64,000 nucleotides of DNA, taken from contig NZ_SEON01000002.1 of NCBI RefSeq assembly GCF_004152845.1, forward strand, positions 434,001 to 498,000. The letters are read 5' to 3'. The notes under the pieces were generated by a model. That model worked only from the letters and a program-made list of their open reading frames with translations. It was not told the DNA's origin and did not search any database. Made by a program: the position numbers and the translations under genes. Position 1 is the stretch's first letter, and each line of letters begins with the position of its first letter. Positions 9,018-23,314 of this stretch are shown here, one piece after another. Source of the stretch: Sphingobium fuliginis (GTDB taxonomy: Bacteria > Pseudomonadota > Alphaproteobacteria > Sphingomonadales > Sphingomonadaceae).

Positions 9018-10304
9018 GTGACCTCCAGAGAATTGACCGGTTTCCTGTCCCTCAGCGAAGCCGATGCCGTGGCGGCCCGGCGCCGCCTGTCCGACATGAT
9101 CTGGCGCGTCGGCTTCGGCGCGATCACCTGGCCCTGGCTGCTGGCCAGCCTGTCGGGCGGGCGCAAGGCGGACAAGCGCGCGCTGCTCGACGAGCTTGGC
9201 CTGCCCCATGACGCCCTGCCGCATCTGGGGAGCTGGAAGGCCGATGTCGGTTTCCTGCGCCATATCGTGCGGGAAATCGCCCGGCTGCGGCCCGCCCATG
9301 TGGTGGAACTGGGGGCAGGCGCATCGACGCTGATCGCCGCGCGCGCTTTGGCGCTGCACGGCGGGGGGCGGCTGACCAGCTTCGACCAGCATGACGGCTT
9401 CGTGCAGGCGACCCGCAACTGGCTGGCCGACCATGGGCTTACGGCCGATCTGCGCCACGCGCCGCTGGTTGCGGAAAGCGAGGACTGGCCGGGCCGCTGG
9501 TACGACATCGACAGCCTGCCCGACAGCATCGACCTGCTGATCATCGACGGGCCGCCCTGGGCGGTGCATCCGATGGTGCGCGGCGCGGCGGACAACCTGT
9601 TCGCGCGCCTGTCTCCGGGCGCGGTCGTGCTGCTGGACGACGCGGCCCGTCCCGGCGAGCGGATTGTCGCCCGGCGCTGGCGCAAGCGCTGGCCGCATAT
9701 CGACTTCCGCCTGAAGCATGACGGGACCAAGGGCACGCTGGTGGGCCGCCGCCGCGACACATCGATCCCCGTCGCCAATGACAATGATCATGGCCGGGCA
9801 TGGCGCCATCTCGGCCGGGCGGCGGGCATCGCCGCGCTGGTCGCCACCGGCTGGATCGCGCGGGGCGAGCTGGGCGAATTTCCGCAGGCGGCGCAGGCCA
9901 CCACCTTCCTGGACGAAGCCGCCGCATCGCACCGCACCGGGCTGCTGCGCCAGAGCATGGCGTCCCAGGTGGAGAGCGCCACGCTCAACCCCGGCGAGAT
10001 ACAGCGTTCGACCGGCATCGTCCTGCCGCCGCTGCCGGCCCAGTGGCGCATCCATGACGTGCAGCTTTACCCGACGCCGGACAGCCCCGCCGTCGCCGTG
10101 TCGATCACCACGCCGGAGGGCGAGCAGCTCTCCTTCTTCGCGGACCGGGCCGAAACCCCGGCGGAGGCGAGGCCGCTGCTCGCGCGGCGCGCCGATGACG
10201 TCATCGCTTATTGGGAAGCGGGCGACATGGCCTATGCCCTGACCGGCCGTGCCGGACCGCAGCGCATCATGGCGCTGGCGGCGGAGATCGCGCCCGCCGG
10301 TTAG
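9018..10304 (+). CDS. Class I methyltransferase fused to a membrane-anchored anti-sigma-like sensor domain
   Basis: Residues 70-245 form a Rossmann methyltransferase-like domain with the SAM-binding motif ELGAGAST (97-104) and the acidic strand LLIIDGPPW (173-181). A single hydrophobic segment follows (about 265-281). Residues 296-428 closely match the C-terminal part of the anti-sigma factor at 32217 in this window: DVQLYPT against DVQLFPT, and YWEAGDMAYALTG against YWRRGDMSYALTG. The layout is therefore a cytoplasmic enzyme, one membrane pass and an outside domain. The methyl acceptor is unknown. The ABC exporter gene follows 67 bases downstream. Confidence 0.85.
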   Translation: MTSRELTGFLSLSEADAVAARRRLSDMIWRVGFGAITWPWLLASLSGGRKADKRALLDELGLPHDALPHLGSWKADVGFLRHIVREIARLRPAHVVELGAGASTLIAARALALHGGGRLTSFDQHDGFVQATRNWLADHGLTADLRHAPLVAESEDWPGRWYDIDSLPDSIDLLIIDGPPWAVHPMVRGAADNLFARLSPGAVVLLDDAARPGERIVARRWRKRWPHIDFRLKHDGTKGTLVGRRRDTSIPVANDNDHGRAWRHLGRAAGIAALVATGWIARGELGEFPQAAQATTFLDEAAASHRTGLLRQSMASQVESATLNPGEIQRSTGIVLPPLPAQWRIHDVQLYPTPDSPAVAVSITTPEGEQLSFFADRAETPAEARPLLARRADDVIAYWEAGDMAYALTGRAGPQRIMALAAEIAPAG

Positions 10305-10371
10305 CGCCCGGTCGGATTTCGGAACCGGGAAATGTTCCCTTTCACGCAAAATCCCTTTAGAGCGCGGCGCC

Positions 10372-12159
<1,788 letters not shown>

Positions 12160-12207
12160 CGGCATGGGCCGCCATGCCTCGCACCGGGACATGCGCCAAG
12201 CCGACGG

Positions 12208-12534
12208 TCAGTGGGTGCGGCTGGTGACGTTGGCGGTGCCGTCGGCCTGAATTTCGATCAGATGCGCCGTGCCGTCATTGCACGCGGCCTTCCAGCCCTT
12301 GACGCCGGGCCGCACCTCGGTCCGCTCCGACCGGATGACGGTCGGGCAAGCCGCGCCCGACGCCCGCACCGCGCGTTCCAGCACGCCGTTGCGCTGGGCC
12401 TCGTCAAGCTTCGCGACGGCGGCCGCGGCGCCGGTTTCGGGCGTATCCCGGCGGTCGACCGCGGTGATCCGGTCGCTGCTCTCGCCACAGCCCATCAGGG
12501 TGAGGACCCCCGCCAGCACCATCCATATGCGCAT
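12208..12534 (-). CDS. Small predicted lipoprotein (108 aa)
   Basis: The N-terminus MRIWMVLAGVLTLMGC is a lipoprotein signal with the modified cysteine at position 16. The mature domain is about 92 residues and contains two further cysteines (AACPTV and KAACNDG) that could pair. The C-terminal strands (HLIEIQADGTANVTS) suggest a small beta domain. The gene follows proline iminopeptidase by two bases on the same strand, so it is probably co-transcribed. Function is unknown. Confidence 0.75.
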   Translation of the reverse strand: MRIWMVLAGVLTLMGCGESSDRITAVDRRDTPETGAAAAVAKLDEAQRNGVLERAVRASGAACPTVIRSERTEVRPGVKGWKAACNDGTAHLIEIQADGTANVTSRTH

Positions 12535-12536
12535 GC

Positions 12537-16404
<3,868 letters not shown>

Positions 16405-16888
16405 CGATTGATGGCGACGCGCGATGGGTCGGAATGACGCTTCGGCAGACGCAGAACAGGCGGTCGAAGCACCGTTCATGACGATCAGGATATAGCCCCA
16501 CCCGGCTGCGTCGGAGCGCCGCCGATACGCTCGAATTCGCCATGGACGGAAGGACCGGATGGGTCGAGACCGTGGACATGGAGGCTTGTCGCGTCATCAT
16601 GCTCTCCAGTCCGATGCGACCCGCGCCCATCACCGCCCGGCATCGGCAAGGCTGCGGCCGCTGCCAAAACAAGGCGAAGATCGCATGGACGGCAGCGAAG
16701 TTCATCGCGCCGGTCGAGGACGACGCGGATGGAGACGCGGATGGGATGGTCCGGAGCGGGCCAGCGGCACCGTCAGCGGGGGAGCGCAGCCGTGGAGGAG
16801 ACGATGGGTCGGCGTCCCCGTCGGCGCCGATCATCGGCGTGATGGCGGCCTTTGAACTAAGCGCGCCAGCAAGCGAATCGCCGCCGGT
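16405..16888. other. Stretch without a convincing gene
   Basis: About 480 bases lie between the receptor gene and the PilZ gene. Open frames exist on both strands, but they overlap each other, have repetitive Ser, Pro and Arg-rich translations and lack good ribosome binding sites. I see no RNA gene or repeat here. It may contain decayed coding sequence. Confidence 0.5.
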
Positions 16889-17206
16889 TTACTGGCTGAT
16901 CCGGATGATGTGATCGAGAATCGCCGGATGCAGCGGGCGTTCGAAGACGCAGCCCGATTCATGCGACCGGCTCCACAACACGCGCGCCCGGCGGCCTTCG
17001 AAGCCCGGCAGCATGATCCACAGATCATCGTCCGCCGCCAGTTTCATGAAACTTTTCAAGCGGAAGCCGACTTCGGAGACATCGGTGATGTGGCTCTTGA
17101 ACCAGGTCTCGCCCGGGCGTCGGACCCGAACGCCGATCACAGCCGTGCGGCGATCCGCCAGACGATTATTGCCGTGATACGGGTTTGTCTGAACTTTGGC
17201 GCCCAT
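16889..17206 (-). CDS. Single-domain PilZ protein
   Basis: This 105-residue protein is almost entirely a PilZ domain, which in many proteins binds cyclic di-GMP. The N-terminal arginine cluster (RLADRRTAVIGVRVRR) and the DVSEVGFRL segment match the RxxxR and (D/N)xSxxG signatures, and the segment ARVLWSRSHESGCVF is a typical last part of the fold. It could act as a diffusible adaptor. It is separated from the exbD gene upstream by about 320 bases and a terminator, so it is probably transcribed separately. Confidence 0.85.
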   Translation of the reverse strand: MGAKVQTNPYHGNNRLADRRTAVIGVRVRRPGETWFKSHITDVSEVGFRLKSFMKLAADDDLWIMLPGFEGRRARVLWSRSHESGCVFERPLHPAILDHIIRISQ

Positions 17207-17280
17207 GATCCCATGCCGATTTGACCGGCCGCATCATCGCCCGTCGCGGTGAAGAAAGCATTAAGCCGAACCCGGCCGGG

Positions 17281-17310
17281 CAAAAATAAGGGGCCGCCGA
17301 AGCAGCCCCC
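17281..17310 (-). terminator. Rho-independent terminator after the TonB operon
   Basis: Read on the minus strand, GGGGCTGC, the tetraloop TTCG and GCGGCCCC form an eight-pair stem with one G-U pair (17290-17309), followed by TTATTTTTG. It lies about 220 bases beyond the exbD stop. The rest of 17207-17525 contains only weak overlapping open frames on both strands and nothing I would call a gene. Confidence 0.7.
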
Positions 17311-17525
17311 ATGCAGGTCCGCGCATCACGCGCCCGATTGCGTCACCCCAGCCCGCGCCCGGAAACGGGAAGTCGAACATTCCCGGCCAGACGGCGGCGG
17401 CGTATTCGTGCCCTGGGGGCGCACGGACGTCCGATGATCCAGCGAACGCCCGTCCTGCGCCCCTTTCGATGCGCAAATCCTATCGAACCGGTTCCGGCGT
17501 TGTGCCGGCTCCGGTTCCGACGGCC

Positions 17526-17948
17526 TTAGAAATTGCCGTACTGTTCGTTGCCGACGAAGCCCAGCTTCGTCACGCCAGCGCGCTTGATCTCCGCCAGCAC
17601 TTCGTCGACGACGACGTAGCGGGTGGCGGCATTGGGCTGGAACTGCAATTCGGGTTCGACCGGCAACCGCAGCGACTGCTGCAGATACTGACGCAGGGTC
17701 AGCAGGTCGATGGCCGAACCGTTCCAGGTGATGACGCCGCTGGGATCGATCGCCACCTTGTTCTTGACAGGGTCGATGACGCTGTCGGTCGGCGGCGCGT
17801 TCTGCGGCAGGTCGATCTTGACCGCGTGGGTCTGGATCGGGATGGTGATGATGAACATGATGAGGAGAACGAGCATGACGTCGATCAACGGCGTCGTGTT
17901 CATTTCCACCATCGGTTCGCCATCGTCTCTTCCGGCACTCATTGCCAT
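17526..17948 (-). CDS. exbD: Biopolymer transport protein ExbD (second copy)
   Basis: The 140-residue protein has a short cytoplasmic N-terminus and one membrane helix (about 22-42, PLIDVMLVLLIMFIITIPI) containing the conserved Asp. A periplasmic domain follows (RYVVVDEVLAEIKRAGVTKLGFVGNE). With ExbB it forms the proton-driven motor for TonB. It is the last gene of the operon, 79 bases after the first exbD, and is shorter and clearly divergent from it, so the pair is not a recent duplication. Confidence 0.93.
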   Translation of the reverse strand: MAMSAGRDDGEPMVEMNTTPLIDVMLVLLIMFIITIPIQTHAVKIDLPQNAPPTDSVIDPVKNKVAIDPSGVITWNGSAIDLLTLRQYLQQSLRLPVEPELQFQPNAATRYVVVDEVLAEIKRAGVTKLGFVGNEQYGNF

Positions 17949-18027
17949 GGCGATACTCCTAGAGCATTTTCATCGATGGACGTGGACCGGCCACCAGGTC
18001 TGAAAATGCGGCACAAAGGGCTGTAAC

Positions 18028-18516
18028 TTAAAGCCGCTGCGTATGCGAACCCGGCTCGGGCTCGGATATGAAGCCGACCTTCGGGAAACCGGCGCGCTGC
18101 ATCGTGTAGATGGTACCGCCGATGCACCGATAGGGAACGTTGATGTCGCCGCGGATATGCACTTCGGGCAGATCCTCGGGCGTCAGATTCTCAACGCCGC
18201 CCGCCTTCTTGATGTCCGCCTCCAGCTTCGCGACCGCACGGTCGAGCAGCTCGTCGGAGGAGACGCGGGTCAGGTTCCAGTAGACCGCACAGCTACCGTC
18301 GGAGCCCTGCGTGATCGACAGGGAGACGTTTTCCGGTTTCGTCGTCGTCGGCTCGAACGCGACCTTGGGGAGCTGCAGCTGAACCGTCTGGACGACGACC
18401 GGGACCGCGATGAGGAAGATGATGAGCAACACCAGCATGACGTCGACGAGCGGCGTCGTGTTGATGTCGGACATCGGCTTGTCTTCACCGCCGTCAGAGC
18501 CAACACTCATTGCCAT
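18028..18516 (-). CDS. exbD: Biopolymer transport protein ExbD (first copy)
   Basis: The 162-residue protein has the ExbD layout: N-terminus MAMSVGSDGGEDKPMSDINT, a membrane helix (VDVMLVLLIIFLIAVPVVVQ) and a periplasmic domain. The periplasmic part includes a segment absent from the second copy (GSDGSCAVYWNLTRVSSDELLD) and ends HIRGDINVPYRCIGGTIYTM. It follows exbB by 114 bases. Two different ExbD subunits next to ExbB and TonB are, from memory, usual in sphingomonads and suggest a mixed motor or two substrate classes. Confidence 0.93.
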   Translation of the reverse strand: MAMSVGSDGGEDKPMSDINTTPLVDVMLVLLIIFLIAVPVVVQTVQLQLPKVAFEPTTTKPENVSLSITQGSDGSCAVYWNLTRVSSDELLDRAVAKLEADIKKAGGVENLTPEDLPEVHIRGDINVPYRCIGGTIYTMQRAGFPKVGFISEPEPGSHTQRL

Positions 18517-18630
18517 TGATTATTTCCTAACATGCTTGTCGATGGCGCCCCGGCATTCCGGGACCCACGTCCGATAAGGGGGACCGGGCGTCGCAGCCGC
18601 CGCCGGCCCCCTTGCCGGCATCTCAGCCTA

Positions 18631-19395
18631 TCAGGCCTTGGTCGGCGCAGCGGCCGGCTTTGCGGCCGGAGCGGCCGGGGCAGCGGCGATCGTCGGCTTC
18701 ACGGCGCCGTTCGACACCAGGTGAGCCAGCAGGTCGACGGTGAAGCCGTTGAGCTGTTCCGCGATCGACTTGTTGCGGCGCTGCAGGAAGTTGTAGGCCA
18801 GCACCGCGGGAACGGCCACGGCCAGACCCAGGGCGGTCATGATCAGAGCTTCACCGACCGGGCCGGCGACGGCGTCGATCGAGGCCTGACCGGCAGCACC
18901 GATCTTGATGAGCGCGCGGTAGATACCGATAACCGTACCGAACAGACCGATGAACGGCGAGGTCGAACCGACGGTGGCGAGGAACGCCAGGCCGCCGCCG
19001 AGCTTCGAATTGATCGAGGCTTCCGAACGGGCGAGCGAGCCGTGCAGCCAGTCATGGGCTTCGACCGGGTCGGTCAGCTTGGTGTGTTCTTCCTGGGCCT
19101 TGATGCCGTCGTCGACGATCTGCTTGTAGGCCGAGTTCTTTTCCAGCTTGGCGGTGCCTTCCTTCAGGGTGGCGGCGCGCCAGAAGGTCGCACGAACCTT
19201 CTTGCCCTGGTTGATCACCTTCTGCTGTTCGATCAGCTTGGTGAACAGAATGTAGAAGGTGCCGATCGACATACCGCAAAGGATGATGAAGACGGTCCAG
19301 GCGATGGTGCCGCCCTGCTCAAGGGCCTCCATCAGGCCATACGGGTTCTCCGCCTTGGGCGCGGCAGCTGCTGCGAGATACATCAACATGTTCAA
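18631..19395 (-). CDS. exbB: ExbB proton channel subunit (MotA/TolQ/ExbB family)
   Basis: The 254-residue inner-membrane protein has a first helix at about residues 30-52 (TIAWTVFIILCGMSIGTFYIL). A large cytoplasmic region comes next, followed by the conserved helix pair around FLATVGSTSPFIGLFGTVIG and ALIMTALGLAVAVPAVLAYN. It ends in an Ala/Pro-rich tail. It conducts protons and drives TonB. It lies between tonB and the two exbD genes on one strand. Confidence 0.95.
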   Translation of the reverse strand: MNMLMYLAAAAAPKAENPYGLMEALEQGGTIAWTVFIILCGMSIGTFYILFTKLIEQQKVINQGKKVRATFWRAATLKEGTAKLEKNSAYKQIVDDGIKAQEEHTKLTDPVEAHDWLHGSLARSEASINSKLGGGLAFLATVGSTSPFIGLFGTVIGIYRALIKIGAAGQASIDAVAGPVGEALIMTALGLAVAVPAVLAYNFLQRRNKSIAEQLNGFTVDLLAHLVSNGAVKPTIAAAPAAPAAKPAAAPTKA

Positions 19396-19474
19396 GACTT
19401 CCCTCTCAAAGGATCAATAAACAAGGGTAGGCGGCGTCCAGTCATCCGGAGGCGCTCGCCCGCCCTTTTCAAAA

Positions 19475-20134
19475 TCATTCCGGCAGACGCCAGGTGATCC
19501 GGCCATTGTACGTGTCCGACATCGGACCACCCCCGGCTGCCGTCGCGGGCTTGAACCTCGCACGCTTCGGAAGCAGGCGGCACGTCGCCTCGTCGAGGTC
19601 GGCATGGCCGGTCGAAGAGGTGATGGTGCAGTTGGTCACGCGACCGTCCGGGCCGATTTCCAGGCGGAACCCGGCCGTACCCGAGCGTTCTTCACGCTGC
19701 GCGCGGCTCGGATAGTCGGCATCGCTGAGCCAGCTGCCCGGGCTGCTGCGCGGCGACGCACGGGATGCGGGCACCTCCGGCGGCGGGGGAGCCGGCGGCG
19801 GCGGCGGAGCGGCAACCGGAACCGGGTTGAAGACCGGCGGCGGAGTCCGGACCGTCTGGATCGGCGGTGCGGGGGCCGGGGTCTGAACGATCGGCGGCGG
19901 TGCGACGACCGGCGGCGGTTCGACCGGCTGGTCTGGCGGCGGCGGCGGCGGCTCCTCGTCCGGTGGCGGCGGTTCCTCCTTGACGTCGATCACGTTCAGC
20001 TGTTCCGCCGCCTTTTTGACATATTTCATGCCAAGACCGGTGACGAAGGCATAACCCAGAACAGCGTGAATCAGGGCGACGATAATGATCGAGATCGTGC
20101 GACTCGATCCTTGCGAGTGGTCAGCATAGGCCAT
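19475..20134 (-). CDS. tonB: TonB energy transducer
   Basis: The 219-residue protein has an N-terminal membrane anchor (about 14-34), a proline-rich periplasmic linker (about 55-120, runs of PPPPDEEPPPPPP) and a C-terminal TonB domain. The C-terminal part contains YPSRAQREERSGTAGFRLEIGPDGRVTNCTIT and ends near RARFKPA. It contacts TonB boxes of outer-membrane receptors such as the one at 13720. It is the first gene of the tonB-exbB-exbD-exbD operon; the promoter should lie in 20135-20383. Confidence 0.94.
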   Translation of the reverse strand: MAYADHSQGSSRTISIIIVALIHAVLGYAFVTGLGMKYVKKAAEQLNVIDVKEEPPPPDEEPPPPPPDQPVEPPPVVAPPPIVQTPAPAPPIQTVRTPPPVFNPVPVAAPPPPPAPPPPEVPASRASPRSSPGSWLSDADYPSRAQREERSGTAGFRLEIGPDGRVTNCTITSSTGHADLDEATCRLLPKRARFKPATAAGGGPMSDTYNGRITWRLPE

Positions 20135-20344
20135 TCGGCAACGACACTCCTTAACTCAGCTTACCAGTTGATTATCGGCAAATAAGCCAAAAACGGCCCG
20201 AGCTGGCCGGGCTACCCCGGTCATCTTGGCCCCTATCCGTCCATTTGCTACCGTGCGAACTCCTATCGCGGCGCATCGTGGCACGCAAACGCTTTATCGA
20301 TATGATCATTTGCGACCGCCATTACACACCGGAAAGACTTGCAT

Positions 20345-20360
20345 GTGACAAACATGTCAC
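20345..20360. promoter_or_regulatory. Perfect inverted repeat, candidate operator
   Basis: GTGACA-AACA-TGTCAC is a perfect palindrome with six-base arms and a four-base spacer. It starts 39 bases before the ATG of the secreted protein gene at 20384, in the region shared with the divergent tonB operon. The spacing differs from a CRP site. No regulator can be assigned. The rest of 20135-20344 holds no gene. Confidence 0.35.
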
Positions 20361-20383
20361 GGACTGCCATCATTAGGACGAAG

Positions 20384-21262
20384 ATGAAAAAGAAATCCAC
20401 CATGCCCCTGCGGAAGCTCGCCCTGCTCTGCCTCATTTCCGCCGTACAATCGCAGATTTCCGTGGCTCAGACGGGTTCGGGCCGGATGGTAACGCAACCA
20501 TCGGAACGCGTGGCGGGACTCTCCTATGCGGACATCGCGGACCTCGCGGACGCCGCGCCGCTGGTGGCACAGGCGCGGATTGGCAACATCATCAAATTGA
20601 AACCCGCGCAGGCCGGCACCGTCCCGGCAGGGTATCAAAGGGTCTATGTGGAGGCTAATGTCGCCAATCTGATTCGCGGCGAGGGGGGAATCAGCCCCAC
20701 CGTCCGTTACCTCTACGACGCGCCGCTCGATGCGCGGGGCAAAATGCCCAAGCTGAAGAAAGCGCAGGTCATCCTGTTCGCGCGTCCCGGCGGGCGCCCC
20801 GGCGAAATCCAGCTCGTCGCACGCGATGCGCAGATCGTCGCATCCCCTGCGGAGACCGAGCGGGTGAAGGCGATCCTGTCCGAACTGGTCGCCGTCGATG
20901 CGCCGCCCCGCATCATCGGACTGGGCGATGCCTTCCATGTCGCGGGCACGATCGCCGGCGAAGGGGAGACGCAGATTTTCCTCCGCACGGAAAATGGCGA
21001 CCCCGTCTCGCTGTCCATCCTGCGCCGGCCCGGGCAACAACCGCGCTGGGCCGTGGCGCTGGGCGAGATCGTGGATGAGGCTGCCCGGCCCCCGGCGCCG
21101 GGCAGCCTGCTCTGGTACCGCCTGGCCTGCGGCCTGCCCAACGCGCTGCCGGCCCGGTCCGTGCGGGCGCTCTCGCCCCAGGACGCCGAGCTGGCCCGTG
21201 CGGATTATCAGATGGTCCTGAACGCCCTGGGCCCCTGCGGGCGGACAAGGACGGCGCGCTGA
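20384..21262 (+). CDS. Secreted protein of unknown function (292 aa)
   Basis: From the ATG at 20384 the product begins MKKKSTMPLRKLALLCLISA and has a signal peptide that probably ends near SVAQ. The mature part contains VAGLSYADIADLADAAPLVAQARIGNI, a long strand-rich middle and a C-terminal Arg-rich tail. It looks like a periplasmic or outer-membrane-associated protein. I recognise no family. In-frame starts exist at 20339 and 20402; 20384 has AGGACG just upstream. It is divergent from tonB. Confidence 0.75.
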   Translation: MKKKSTMPLRKLALLCLISAVQSQISVAQTGSGRMVTQPSERVAGLSYADIADLADAAPLVAQARIGNIIKLKPAQAGTVPAGYQRVYVEANVANLIRGEGGISPTVRYLYDAPLDARGKMPKLKKAQVILFARPGGRPGEIQLVARDAQIVASPAETERVKAILSELVAVDAPPRIIGLGDAFHVAGTIAGEGETQIFLRTENGDPVSLSILRRPGQQPRWAVALGEIVDEAARPPAPGSLLWYRLACGLPNALPARSVRALSPQDAELARADYQMVLNALGPCGRTRTAR

Positions 21263-21375
21263 TTGCGCGATGGCGGCAGCCTTCCGGTTCCGCGGCCGGC
21301 TCCTTTTCCTTGGACAGAAACGCAGAGGCCGCTATCAGCGCGGCGTCTCGTGATCAGGAAGGATGAACGGAAGCC

Positions 21376-22680
21376 ATGACCAATCTGCACCGCCATGCCC
21401 CGCTGCGCGTCGCGCTGGTCGGCCTCGGCACGGTGGGCGGCGGGGTCATTCGGCTGCTCCAGACCAATGCCGACCTGATCGCGCGCCGCGCCGGTTGCCC
21501 GATCCAGATCGTCGCCATCTCCGCGCGCGACCGCAACAAGGATCGCGGCGTCGACCTCTCCCCCTATGAATGGGTCGACGACATGACCACGCTGGCGACC
21601 CGCGCCGACATCGACGTGGTGGTGGAACTGATCGGCGGGGCGGACGGCCCTGCCCTCACCCTCGCCCGCCAGTGCCTGAGCGTCGGCAAGCCCTTCGTCA
21701 CCGCGAACAAGGCGATGCTGGCCCATCATGGCCTCGACCTTGCCGGGCTGGCGGAGAAGGCGGGCGTCGCCCTCAAATATGAAGCAGCGGTCGCGGGCGG
21801 CATCCCGGTCATCAAGGGCATGCGCGAAGGCGCGGCCGCGAACGAGATTGCGCGTGTCTACGGCATCCTCAACGGCACCTGCAACTACATCCTGACCACG
21901 ATGGAGAAAGAAGGGCGCGGCTTCGACGAGGTGCTGAAGGAAGCGCAGGAACTGGGCTATGCCGAGGCCGATCCCAGCTTCGACATCGACGGTGTCGACG
22001 CCGCGCACAAGCTGACCATCCTCGCCAGCCTCGCCTTCGGCACGGAACTGGATTTCGATGCGGTCGCGACCACCGGCATCCGCCATGTCATCGCCGCGGA
22101 CATCGCGGAGGCGGCAGCGCTCGGCTATCGCATCCGGCTGGTCGGCATGGCGGAGAATGGCCCCGACGGCCTGTTCCAGCGCGTCCACCCGATGCTGGTG
22201 CCGCTCGACCATCCGCTGGCCCATGTCGACGGGTCGCTGAACGCCGTGGTGGCGGAGGGCAATTTCGTCGGCCGCCTTTTCTTCCAGGGGCGCGGCGCGG
22301 GCGACGGGCCGACCGCATCGGCGGTGGTCGCCGACCTGATCGACGTGGCGCGCGACGAATATGGCGACGCGCTGGCCATGCCCGTGGCCGCCCTGGCCCA
22401 GCAGAAGCCGGCCGATGCGGGCAAGCGCGTGGGTCGCGCCTATCTGCGCTTCAAGGTGCAGGACCGGCCCGGCGTGCTGGCGGAGATCGCGGCGGCGACC
22501 CGCGACGCCGGCGTGTCCATCGAGAGCATGATCCAGCGCGGCGCCAGCCAGACGGACGGCGTGCTGGTGGCGATCGTCACCCATGCGGGCGAGGAACGCT
22601 GCGTAAGGGAGACGCTGGACCGGCTGGCGGGGTCGGACAGCCTGCTGCAAACGCCGATGGTGATGCATATCCTGGATTGA
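21376..22680 (+). CDS. hom: Homoserine dehydrogenase
   Basis: The 434-residue enzyme reduces aspartate semialdehyde to homoserine on the route to threonine and methionine. It shows the NAD(P)-binding GLGTVGGGV (about 16-24), the catalytic-domain segment NGTCNYILTTM, the segment EADPSFDIDGVDAAHKL and a C-terminal ACT domain (YLRFKVQDRPGVLAEIAAA) for threonine feedback. Length and order are those of the standard bacterial enzyme. It is monocistronic as far as can be seen; GlpX follows 634 bases downstream. Confidence 0.96.
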   Translation: MTNLHRHAPLRVALVGLGTVGGGVIRLLQTNADLIARRAGCPIQIVAISARDRNKDRGVDLSPYEWVDDMTTLATRADIDVVVELIGGADGPALTLARQCLSVGKPFVTANKAMLAHHGLDLAGLAEKAGVALKYEAAVAGGIPVIKGMREGAAANEIARVYGILNGTCNYILTTMEKEGRGFDEVLKEAQELGYAEADPSFDIDGVDAAHKLTILASLAFGTELDFDAVATTGIRHVIAADIAEAAALGYRIRLVGMAENGPDGLFQRVHPMLVPLDHPLAHVDGSLNAVVAEGNFVGRLFFQGRGAGDGPTASAVVADLIDVARDEYGDALAMPVAALAQQKPADAGKRVGRAYLRFKVQDRPGVLAEIAAATRDAGVSIESMIQRGASQTDGVLVAIVTHAGEERCVRETLDRLAGSDSLLQTPMVMHILD

Positions 22681-22861
22681 AATGCAGGTGTAAGGCATGG
22701 CGCTGGGATTGGCCCATCCAGGACCTTCGACAGAGGGGTGGCTGGCGCGACATCGGCGGCGGTTTTCAACAGCCAGCTTGTAAGCTCGCCGCTTGCGCCC
22801 CCCTATCCCTTCCACAGGCGGGAGGAGCATGGCTTCGAACGCCCCTTTCCGTTCCGCACGC

Positions 22862-23173
22862 TCAATCCAGCCCGAAACTGCGGGCCAGCGTCTGGCCGAT
22901 GGGTTCGCCCAGCCGGAATATCTGCCGATTGGCGCGCTTGGGGCAGCCCATATTGCCCACGATCCGGCATGGCCGCGCATCGAAGCGGTAGGCGCTCATC
23001 TTCCCGTCGCCCGCTGAAGCCGCGCTTCGTCCCAGACGCGGTTCCTGCGCGACCGTTTCGGTCAGGCACAGCGCCGGCACGGCCTGGCATGGCGCTGGCT
23101 GAACCCTGGCGATCCGGCGCGGCGCGCCATCGGGCTGCGCGGCGAGGCTGGCGGCAATCAGCAGAAGGATCAT
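22862..23173 (-). CDS. Small secreted protein (103 aa)
   Basis: The reading frame is open far upstream, but the ATG at 23173 gives a short signal peptide (MILLLIAASLAAQ). The mature part of about 90 residues contains five cysteines (PCQAVPALC, RPCR, MGC) and ends RANRQIFRLGEPIGQTLARSF. The cysteine pattern suggests disulfides in the periplasm. It lies between hom and glpX on the opposite strand. No family was recognised. Confidence 0.65.
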   Translation of the reverse strand: MILLLIAASLAAQPDGAPRRIARVQPAPCQAVPALCLTETVAQEPRLGRSAASAGDGKMSAYRFDARPCRIVGNMGCPKRANRQIFRLGEPIGQTLARSFGLD

Positions 23174-23314
23174 CGGAGCGGCCCTTGGTCTTGTCCTGCT
23201 GCGAACGCCACAAACGCGCTTCCGTTGCATCCCCCTCGCGAAAAGCGCACCCTCGACAATGTTCGAGCGACATCCTATCGCGCTCTCCAAAATAGCGGCT
23301 GAAGAGGAAACGAC

